Source of the DNA: Nematostella vectensis
Taxonomy: Eukaryota; Cnidaria; Anthozoa; Actiniaria; Edwardsiidae
Reading direction: 5' to 3'
DNA: 64,000 nt
Assembly (NCBI RefSeq): GCF_932526225.1
Contig: NC_064047.1
Coordinates: 3,721,501-3,785,500 of the forward strand
Shown: one piece after another, positions 1 to 10,500 of the stretch
Layout: each line of letters starts with the position of its first letter
How positions within the stretch are numbered: position 1 is the stretch's first letter
Notes under the pieces: generated by a model
What the model was told of the DNA's origin: nothing
The model's database searches: none
The model's input: only the letters and a program-made list of their open reading frames with translations
Translations under genes and position numbers: made by a program

Positions 1-616
1 CGTCGTCGCTGCTCAAGGTCCCTGATTCATCTAGATCAACACAATGTTGATTCAGATGCCATACCAATTGCATCATTCCAATGGGTCAAAAAGTTACTGT
101 TGCATTGCAAAAACCAAAACAAATGCGGCACAACAAGGCTCGACATTTAAAACAGTGTCGAACTTTTGCAGTGCCACATGTAATTGATTTAGACGTTGAG
201 GTTTGGCGCGGAAGAAGCGCGGCTCGATATCTTGTATATCTTGAATGTGGTTTGCATGGTAAAATTGAGCCCTTTTGAAGCAAGATAATGACTCACTTTG
301 TTTATCTTACCTTGTTTATCTGATTTTATTTTTTGAAAAAGCAGTCAAACAATTGATAATGTTGGTTAAGGATGATACATTTTGACGGAATGGAAGAAAT
401 CGATATTTATCAATATAATCAACAATAATCGATAAGATATCAATATTTTTTGATAAAAATCGATAATAATCTATGCTCACACAGTTTCAGTTATTGAAAC
501 TGTGTTAGTATCGATTTCTATTGATTTCAGATATTTATCGATTGATTGATTTTGATTTTTTATCGATTACTATTGATTATTATTGATTATCGGAATTATC
601 GATTGGTAGGGCCGGG
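1..616. mobile_element. Right part of an ATCGAT-rich inverted-repeat element
   Basis: Collinear with 37075-37691, the right two thirds of a complete element in unit B. Ends with CGATTGGTAGGGCCGGG at 600-616. The left end lies outside the window. It contains a 65-codon open frame (81-278) with no family I recognise. Confidence 0.55.
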
Positions 617-808
617 ATAAACGGTTAGGTGGAAAAGAATACGACATATATTTACCTTGAGGTTTCACAGCAGAAAAAGCTCGAATTTGAGCTACGTTCA
701 CGAAACTAGATTGCAGTAAAGTTCGACTTGCAAGTGAAAGCCTTATCATAGTGTTTTCTAGTCCAACCTTCTAACATAACTTCTCTAAAGCACTTGCTTT
801 CACATGGG

Positions 809-823
809 AGCCGCCATCTTGGA
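809..823 (-). promoter_or_regulatory. YY1-like motif in the putative ZSWIM-like copy A promoter
   Basis: Minus-strand CCAAGATGGCGGC matches the YY1 consensus core AAGATGGCGGC, about 310 bp upstream of the start codon. The same motif is kept in copy B at 37885-37897. Promoter role is inferred from position and conservation. Confidence 0.35.
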
Positions 824-874
824 AACAAATAGCGGCCAGCTATCGCAGGCTCACCACAGGTGGCCCGACAAACA

Positions 875-918
875 ATTTTAATTAAATTAAATTAAAATTA
901 AAATTAAAATTAAAATTC
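875..918. repeat. TTAAAA/AAATT simple repeat
   Basis: Short AT-only tandem tract between the putative promoter and exon 1; slightly longer in unit B (37950-38005). Confidence 0.6.
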
Positions 919-1094
919 ACCCAGACTTCCCACAGCCCGCGCGTCGCAAAGAGTTGTGGGAAGACGTAACGAGTCCAGAATTCGTGGAAAAGCGGAAGCA
1001 ATTTATTCTAGATTCCAAGCAGCGAAACGCTCAATACAACGGCTACTGCTTGGATTCTAAACGTATTCGCGATTCGAGGGACATAAATCGAAAG

Positions 1095-1124
1095 ATGTTT
1101 TTTGAAGTCCCAGTCCCGAAGTGA
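1095..1124 (+). promoter_or_regulatory. Short upstream ORF before the ZSWIM-like copy A start
   Basis: ATG at 1095, nine codons and TGA at 1122-1124, ending 7 nt before ATG 1132. Conserved in copy B just upstream of 38220. A uORF this close usually lowers or tunes initiation at the main ATG; the effect here is inferred. Confidence 0.4.
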
Positions 1125-1131
1125 ATTCAAA

Positions 1132-1513
1132 ATGTCTATTTACCTCGACGAGTATGGACACGCTCATCGATGCTATGATGAATACGATGAAAACCAATAT
1201 TCTTACTCTGATGATGACTATTTTGATAATTATGATGATGACGATTTTGATGATTCCTATTACCCCGCTTATGGGCGCCGTTCTTTATCCCCGCCGCCCA
1301 AGGCTTTGCCAACGCTGGTCGACAGCTGCTGCAAAATTCTTTCTGCAAATTTCCCCATCAGTTATGTACAAGACCAGTGGAAAACAGTCCCAGACGAGCT
1401 TCAGTTGAAAGTGATCTCAAGTTCTTTCCCTGCAGAGTTTCCTGCTACTGTTGGATCATCAAATTCAGATTCTTCTAATCGTTCTTATTGCATACCTACC
1501 ATCATCCAAACAG
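1132..1513 (+). CDS. ZSWIM-like copy A exon 1: N-terminus with BC-box-like motif
   Basis: Start chosen at ATG 1132; the frame is open further upstream but without another ATG. The first 45 or so residues are rich in Asp and Tyr (DYFDNYDDDDFDDSYY). Then TLVDSCCKIL fits the elongin BC-box consensus (S/T)LxxxCxxx(L), followed by VPDELQLKVISSSFP, which aligns with the IPEPVQ..SFPR stretch of ZSWIM5/6. Donor CAG|GTAAAC; phase 1. A 10-codon upstream ORF (1095-1124) ends 7 nt before the start codon. Confidence 0.7.
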
Positions 1514-4500
1514 GTAAACATGGTCTAACCTACCAAATGCTTATCGCCTTGTGACAAAGAGTAGATTCAATTCTAAACGACATAAATTAGACATAATTTT
1601 AAATTCTTTTATTTAGTATACATAATCTAAGAGATAACTACAGGATAAGCTGGCTTTTCAAAAGAAAAATTAATGCACTAGTCAATTGAAACCCCCAGCC
1701 CATGGAAGGGTGGGGGATTAGACTTTGATCCTGTACAAAACAGAGAAAAGCTCCCACCCCCTCGGGGAAAAACTGCAGTCAAATGCCCCTTCCCCTCAAG
1801 ATGCAAACTATAGGCAACTACCTGGCATTTGAGATAACAAATCATATTAAATATCTTTCAAAGCAAGTACACTTAACTGAGTACATTTGTACCAATAACA
1901 ATAAAGATAACCATTACTAAAAAATGGAAAAATAAATAATCTTCATTTTGCATTAGTTATCACTCATATTTGTTTTCACACATATTGTCGTGCAGCTTGA
2001 CATAGTCTAATACACAGAACTGCTTGCTACAGAAGAAAGTCTCAAACCAGAAACTGACTTGACTTTTGCAAAGTACATTTGTGAGTCTATTCACTTGTCC
2101 CAAAACCCCCAGGCTGGGGACAAACCTTAGAGTAAAAAACTGTCAATTCCCCCACCCCTCCGGATAAATTTTTGTTAAAAAGTGCTCTAAACCCCCACTT
2201 TAACCCCCCCACTTCCCCGGGACCATGGGGGTGGGGGTTTCAAATGACAAAGTGCATAATTAAAAATTTTAATTTACTTGAAAGATCACTCAAATATTGA
2301 TTGGCAAAATTTTTTTGATATAACTTATGTGAAACCTATAGAATTTAAGGTACAATACAACTCTTGCACATTTATATATATCGTTCGAGAAATTCTTTCA
2401 AACAGCTCCGGAAGAACTTTCTGGATCCAATGAACGAAAGCTGATGAAACTCTGAGTAGGATTTTGTGCGATTTCGGTTTGCAGGGACACTATCCAAAAA
2501 CCTCAAACGCACCGATACGGGAGGGTACAAAATGCAGGTCGGGTGATTTTATAGTTTTTGTAGCTATTGCGCATGTTCGAGTAGATGCTATGTCATCACG
2601 TCGAAAAAAATCAAAAAGAAAAAAGTAAGATTTGCCGCGGTGTTTGCTGGGAAAATTTGACTTCGGGATATGATCGTTACGAAGCGCCAGCCTAGAATCA
2701 CTTGATAAAGAAGAAAATATCAAAATAATCAAAAGATTTTGGGGTTTGTTAAACAATTCTTACATATTCGCTGAGCGGCTCCTATGGTAGCTTGCTTTGA
2801 TAAACTCGAACGCGGCTGCATTCCATTCACATTCCGAATGATCGTCCAAGCTTTACGTCAAGTTATTGATTTATAAAGAGTTTGCAATACGTGCCCAAAC
2901 ACACGAGCTCATGTAAAAACGCTCTCATTTGATCATTTCGAGTATTTAAGCTCGGGTTTTTTCGCCCGTATCCGATCCCTTTTGACATTAAATCAAGTTG
3001 CAAAGCTTTATTGAGGTTTTCTGTAGGTTCAAACATTTCGTACAAAAACTTGCCCCCTCAAATTTACTTACGAATGATGATTTTGCACTTTTGATATTAT
3101 ATTAAGCAAAATACATATTGTACAAGAGTTATGTGATCAATTGTAGCAGGTATTTCATCTTTGTGAAAGAAAAAGTAACTGGAATTCGACATGCTCGACG
3201 TGTCTTTTCGAACAGTTCAATACAAACACTAATGAGATTATTTTTAGAATATATATTTTATGGTGTTTTGTTTTGTGGCTAAGTGGTTTAGGTCGGTGAT
3301 CGGAGTCCGTAAGTTGCATGAGACCACGGGCTCGATTCCTCCCCGCTGAATTTTTTTTCTTTTTTTTTTTAATCTTTGGGAGTCTACCGTTCATCAATAC
3401 TTTTTATAGTATTATTATACTAAGAAATAACCTAGAGATATATGATAACATGCACGTTACGGGCCTATTTTTTCTTTTTGCTTTCTCTATCTCATTCAAT
3501 TTCTAGGGCTCGCGTGACGCGTTAAAATTTTGAATACTTAGATTCCCGTTTATTAATAAGCAATGACGTGACCTTGGGAATAATACGAATATAGCGCCAG
3601 CGATTTGCTGCACCTCAAGCAAACTTGGGTCAAGTAACGTATAACAGTATAACAGTATAAATATCTCATTAAAAAATTGTATAACAACGTAAACCCACGA
3701 ATTTTCCTCCGCTACATCTTTAACGTACCGGTGCACCCCCGTTTCTCCCCTTCAAAAATGTCTAGATCCACCCCTGCTGTCCATTGCACTTATTAAAAAA
3801 AGCTATATACTAGAAAGTAAACCTTTTATCTAACAGATATAGTCACCACATTATGGAGTTTATTCAATTTATTTTTGGTTGATGAGCAGCAAATCACTGG
3901 CGAGATATTCGTAGTTTTCCAACGGTCACGTGATCTGTTACGCAACCACCTATACATATTTTTTTCACTTGTCCATCTACCGTTATATATTAATTGACCC
4001 AAGTTTGGTTGATGTGCAGCAAAGTCACGGGATTGCTCATTCTTAGTTATGAAAGAGAATCTGAGCGTCACGTGAGCCGTAGAAATTGAATGAAATAGAG
4101 GAAGCAGAAAAAAAAAACAGTAAAATTACCCGACCTGCATTTCGTACTCAAACTGCATCCAACCTGCACCCGACCTGCAACCTGTACCTGCACCCGACCT
4201 GCACCCGACCTGAACCCGACCTGAACCCGACCTGCACCCGACCTGCACCCGATCTGCAACCTGCACCTGCATCTTGTACCCTCCGGTTTACCGGCGAGAT
4301 TTAAATAATAAGAACGTTCAGAATCCCGCTGTTTAACTTCACTGTTTAAATTGACTGTTGTGTTTAGGTGCTAACATTTCCACGGTCTTTATCAAAATGT
4401 CTCCTTGCTAAACGAAAGAAAATTAAAACACACCCACACATAAACACACTGGACCTTAACCAAGTAACACGGGACTAAAACTTTGCTTCACTTCTGTCAC

Positions 4501-7500
4501 TTCTCCCCTCCCTCATATCTAATTACGCGCCCTCCGCGACTGCACACTCACTGATCTTGTTAAAGGGGGTAGCAAACCAGAAACCTTGGTAAGAAATGGA
4601 CTGTAAAATGAGAATGTCAGGCCGATTTCAAATCCAGTATTTTGATCTGTTTCTCAGACAGTCCATGTGGCTGTTGAATCCTTTAAATCCAACTTCGCAT
4701 GTGTTGGATTTTCCTCCTTATATCTGAAAATAACTCAAAGTGTTGGCAATCATTCCCTGCGATAAGCTGTACCGACATTCATTGCGAGCGGCAAATCAAA
4801 AGTGACGTCATTAACCGCAAAACCAATAGAAGCCAGGAAACGAGGCTAAATAACTCGTTGTTTTTCAACATCATGCCTAAGGTGGTCTATTTCTACAATG
4901 ATAGCACTCTGTTTTTTTTTGTACAAGCATTATGTTTTCTGAGAGCATATCCCCAGTTGACTGGAAACAAGGCATTCAATTCGATTACGTCATTTTTAAT
5001 TAGCAATGTGAAACACAACACAAAAATCCATTTTTACGCATCTTTCTAGTTTGTAGAGAGTATTTACCCCATTTTACATTCTGCGTAAAATATTGCTAAC
5101 CTGCTTAAAGGGCGATAAGCATTTACCATTTTTATGTTTTGCGTGAATCAGAGTCAGAGTCCAATGCGATCAAATGCAATCCTGTTTAAGTCCGAATAGC
5201 AAAAGGTAGCAAAGCGAAGCTTGAAGAATGGAGAAGAAAAATTAAAGAATGTTCTGATTATTTCTTCTTTTCCAACAGGTTGTGAAATAAGGGCTACCGT
5301 TATGGACAACTATGTGACCATTCACTTTGATCGTGGCAAGTTCACCTCTGTAGACTGTACATGCAACTATCATAAGAACAGGGCCGAGGATGATCCCATG
5401 AATAGATGGTGCGCCCATGTTAGGAAAGCAGTTGCTATGCGGATCAATTATCCTGAAAAGATTAAATATTACCTCAGTCCTATCAACGAGTCACTTCAGA
5501 AACTTGACAGAATGAAGCTCCTAAAGCTAACAGGCTCTCTTCTTAATCAATATACCAACAATCCTGTTGTAGATTCTGCTCAAGAGCATCTCGATCAGCT
5601 ATTCAACAAGAGCAAGAACAGCGAGGCTTTCATCGATGTTTCGGGTAACCCAATTCCATCAGCTAGTCCTTTTGTGGCTTGTTCTTCAAGCTCATCAGGT
5701 TTTGATTCTGTCACCCCTTTTTCGTCATCCCTGTCGTCTAAAGGATTCAAGATGTATCACGATCTTAAAGACAATTCGACATCGTCTTTAAAACAGACGA
5801 CAGTGAAAGAGGCTTGCGTCAGATCGCTAGTGGACTGCTGCTGCAACGTTCTCTCTGCAAATTTCTCGATCAGTTATGTACAAGACCAATGGAAAACAGT
5901 CCCAGACGAGCTTCAGTTGAAAGTGATCTCAAGTTCCTTCCCTGTAGATAAAGAAAAAGTAATGAAAATTGCAAATTTTGGTAGGAAAGAACACATGTAT
6001 GGAAGCTATAGTGACCCTTTGGAAGCTATGTTCAAACCTAAAAACATAAGGGACATGAAGCAAATTGGTAAGACCATTCAAAAGATTCCAAAAAAGGCTG
6101 TAAATATACTAAAATGCTCAATTATTTGTTATCTGAAGTAGCAAAGTTTTTTTCTCAGCCGAAACTGGAGTAGAATTAGGGACTTCTGTTTGTGAATTAG
6201 CACTAAAACGGCTAAACATTTGAAAATTTACCATTCATTTGTGACACGTCTTTTCATTCTTTTCCTCAACTCTCTGTTTTCTGCGGCGTCCATGCGTGTT
6301 CAAAGCACATTTTAGTTAAAGTGTACAGTGCAAAACAGTGTGGTTGTGGTTATCTTCTAGGTTGTCGACTAAGTGCAAAGGTTGCTGGTTTCCATTTTGT
6401 AACCATTTTCTTTGATCGCCGCAAGATCACTTCTGCCCACTGCTCCTGCCAGTCACAGAGACCTTGGTGCCAACATGTGCAAGAGACAGCTCTTGAAAGG
6501 ATTCGCCATCCCGAGAGAGCAACCTACCACCTGCCAATCACTGACTCACTTTATCAATTGAACAGAGATGAACTTCTCAAGTTGGCAAGCATGCTTTTGA
6601 ATTATCCTGATGAGATTGAAATGGTAGACAATGCCTTTCAGTTGATGGATAAGCTGTTGAACAAGAATGGCCAACATTGCCATGCAGAAATCAATGTCAT
6701 GGATGGGGTGCCAGACGCTACCGCAGGACCAGGTATTTATTTAACGACCACTCGATGGTCATTACATGGCGTGGCTAATTTGAGATAGCCCTCGATGTGT
6801 GACACACGTTATATTATCAGTTTTCCGTTGCTTGTAATTTCGAAACTCTTCAAATCGTCAAACATTTCCATTACCTCCCCCTTCAAAGTGCATTTGTATA
6901 CCCTTTTGTAAATATGAATATCAATATGGCTTTTGGAAATTGTACGACACACGGTGACATAACAACTACTTATACCGCTCTAGAAAATGGTTTTATTCTA
7001 TGTTAATCGTTATTTGCTTTTTAGGTTTTCAATGAAATTATATACATTTCTCAAATAATTGAGAATGTAGAGAAATCACAAAGAATAAAGTCCAACGCAA
7101 AGAATTTGGATTTTAAGCTCTTTGACCAATAATTTAAGGTCTGCCTGTTGCCTTTCTGTGGTTTTGGATATTCTTCTTAATGTTTTCAGTGCTCGATGTC
7201 ACCCCAAGGTGCTGACCATTCAAAGGACGCTGTGTGTTTATATATTTTAAATTTAGTTGTTCAAATCGAGTGAACCGCTTATATTTGTTTGAAATGAGTC
7301 CTTGTGCTCAAAGCTCTGAATGCATAGAATGATCCGAAATCTAACAATGTTAATGTTTCTTCCATTTCAGGTGTTGATGAAGAAAGTCATTGGGTGATAT
7401 CTAAAGCAGATATCTCTCAATTCTTCATTGCAACCTACAGATTAGAGAAACCCCTTATTCCTGAAATCAAAATATCTTCAAACACTCCTGCCAGCCCTTC

Positions 7501-10500
7501 ATACACTCAAGAATCTCAAGAGCCCCAAGAGGAAACCCGCCATTGCAAGAGACCTTTCAGAATCAGTAGCCCTGTAATAAAAGGTGAAACCATTAGAATG
7601 TTCATATTAGAAAGCAATGATGAAATAGTTTCAAATCACGCCACCTATGAATAAGGCACTGACCAATCAAAAAGCATGTAATTCCGTTGAAGGACGGAAA
7701 CCAGAGGAAGCGGTTAAGTTGATTATTGACGACAGTTAGCAGAATAGCGAATATCGCATCAGTAAATGGGCTACCTGTGGTAAATGGTGTTATAAACGGA
7801 GTTTAGATATCACAGGAAACTCTGTTTTTTCCAGGCACCTGCACGAAGCATTTCCGCAGCAGTCACTTCCTCCCTACGAAACTTTTGGATACAGTCTATA
7901 GTCTGCTCTATGAAGACATTGACGAAGTACTCTTTATCATGACAAAGACCCTTGTTGATCATCTGGAAAATAATAAATGGACATGGAGGACAGCCTCTCT
8001 GTATCTATCCACAGAAAATGAAAATGATTTTGCAAAATTGTCATGGAGGAAAGAGTCTCTGGATCTACATATAACCTCGCTCGCTATGTCGTTCACTGCT
8101 ACTCCTTTCAGGTAAAAACGCCCCCCCCCCCCCCCCCCCATTGAAAGTGTGTATAATACAAACCAGCAGAATCAGATACGTATTTTATCATTATTTAAAA
8201 GCGTTAGACAACGCAATATGCATTTCTCCAAAAAGTATTTACCCTAAAATGATTATTGGTCGTGTATTTTGATATCTCGTAAAAGATTAAGGTCATCTTA
8301 CCACCCTGAGATATTTTTTAAATCATAACTTCTTTGACATCTTCAGTTGTGGGACGCTGTGTGATGAGCTGTCCAGACTTTGGCTGCTGGTTGTCCTCAA
8401 TCCCAAGATGTCACACAGAAAGAAAGAAGTTCTGACTGGATGGCTTGAGGAATTGGATTTGGAAAGTAAGTTGTCACGTTAATCTCGCCAAGATAAAACA
8501 AAGGATAAACGAAATTCCTTAATGGGAAGTAAGTTTAGGTGAAAAAGGACGTATACACCTATTTCATAAAAGGTTGCACTCGAGAGTCAATGTGTCGTAA
8601 CCCGCGGTGGTTCATGGGTAGTGCATAAACGGCTAAATCTTGTATCTGAAAGCCATGTGAATGTCCATAAGGACATAAACAAGAATTCTACAGCTTTTTG
8701 AAACCTGTATTTGTATTTCATTAACGCTTATTTACTTGATACCCCTGAAGCACTGCGAGTTACGATACACAGAATTTAGGAGTGCAACCTTCGTTTCATA
8801 AACGTGCGTTTTAGTCAGGTGTGGATCCAGAAGTTCTATATAGGGAGCAAGGTTTTCAGGAATGGGGGACGGATTTGTTGTTCCTTCATGGATTTCCTTA
8901 TATATGTTTCTTGTTATTTTTAAGCCAAATATATGGAAGTAAGGGGGCTGGCCTGTTAGTTATTATTGTACATTTTCTATACAGCAATCAATCACTGTAC
9001 CACTCTAGGTTATTTCAGATATGACAACACTGAATGCGAGGTCTGTAGTTTGCAGGGTCTTTAAGGATAAGCATCTTTTGCCTTGGATCGGTGTTGAGAT
9101 CGCTCTTAACGTTTTACGGAATGTGGATTTGACAAGAGACGAGCTGAGATGCATAACAAACGAAGATGTTCCCTTGGCTACTGTCTCGGCAGTTAAAATG
9201 GTCCAGTTCAACCTCCAAGAATCAGACGTCGAACCAAATAAGCAAAGGGTTCGGCAGCCGTACACAATAAGGATTGGCACCGTGGATTTGGAAATTCAGA
9301 CATGGTGTGCCATTATCCAAGCATTGCAGTTTCGTCAATGCGATGCTGCGGCTACAAACTTGGCATTTGAAATCTCTGCAGCTTTGGTGAGCTGCTTCTT
9401 GGGTCAGATCCTTGGTCACTGCGACACTGACAAGTTGCCCTTCACGTTATGTGATCTCGCTGGCAGATCTGACTCCAAGTCGTACAGTCTTGAAGCAATG
9501 GAAGACGAGAAAGAGAGCAAACGCCCAGAACCTATTTGGCCACGAGATACCATTGTAGACGTCTCCACATTTGCTTTCCTGTTCGATGTCCTGAGTGTGG
9601 ATGAAAGATTGACACAAGCGGCATTTTCACATCATCGCAAGTGTATTCTTAAAAGGCCTGACCAAGACGAGGAAGCCATAAGAGGAATACATTCGGGAAA
9701 TGAGATCCGGGATCTTATAGGACTGATTGGGCTGTTTCTTCCAAGAGTGCCTCTGCCTTTAACTGACGTAAGTTCTATAAATACAGTACCACCTAACTCG
9801 AACTTGGATTTTGCAAGATTTCGATTGGACTGGGTCGATTAAACATTTAAGATAAGCAAACTGTTATCATCTATATATGCTTGATTTTACCAGTCAATAA
9901 TGTTTTTATTTAAAGAAAAATCACAATCTATCAAAATTACTATTTTGGGGAGGGAAAGAGAAAGAAGCTTGAGCTAACAGGGAAAAATCCGGGTTTTTGT
10001 TTAAGTTATGAGTAATAGCTGAAAATAAAACGAAATCCAAAGGTAATTTTACACTGATAGTTGTTTTTTCTTTAAATTATTTTAGGTTAAAATGATGTGT
10101 ATAAAAATGGCATTAAAGTGCATGTATTTTGTATTGTCAGACTGATCAGTTTGACGCTGATAATTGGCTCGCAGTTCAACTGATGTCCAGACCAATCACT
10201 GTGAATTGGATGGTTCTCTGTCAGATAGCACAGTTCGTCCGTGACCACACAGCACACTGGTACCTGGCCCCGCCCAGCTCGCTCATTCGGGTTATCCTGT
10301 ACCACGCCCCTTCGGACGCAGAAACCCTGAAGCTGGTTCTCGAACCTGTACTTTGTTGTCTTAGCTTTCCTTGTCCCAAGGCGGCGGAGACGGAGCATTT
10401 AGTGCTTTTGAATTCACTGAATTCTCAACTCGTTGAAGAACTAGCAGTATTGGCGATCCTCAGATTAAGCGACTATGTAGATCGCCAGAAGATACTTGAC

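Larger units (their letters stand above)
2511..4294. mobile_element. Non-autonomous DNA transposon with subrepeat-bearing inverted ends
   Basis: The left end (ACCGATACGG then GAGGGTACAAAATGCAGG) and the right end (reverse complement GGAGGGTACAAGATGCAGG) are inverted repeats. The right end is filled with an 11-bp tandem repeat of the type CCTGCACCCGA between about 4130 and 4270; its innermost part again mirrors the left end (AAATGCAGGTCGGGT). The interior has no transposase frame but carries a tRNA-like segment and a further inverted repeat (about 3550-3640 against 3870-4020). The same element is in unit B, so it predates the duplication. Confidence 0.65.

Noticed and set aside
1102-1131. Longer N-terminus for ZSWIM-like copy A starting at 1102
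   Set aside because: The codon there is TTG; the first ATG of the frame is 1132.
3269-3358. Functional tRNA gene
   Set aside because: A and B boxes are present but acceptor and T stems do not pair fully and the segment is inside a transposon.
4068-4304. Frames on both strands over the 11-bp minisatellite
   Set aside because: Repeat translations (RSGAGRVQV type) of the transposon end; 11-bp units would shift frame each repeat.
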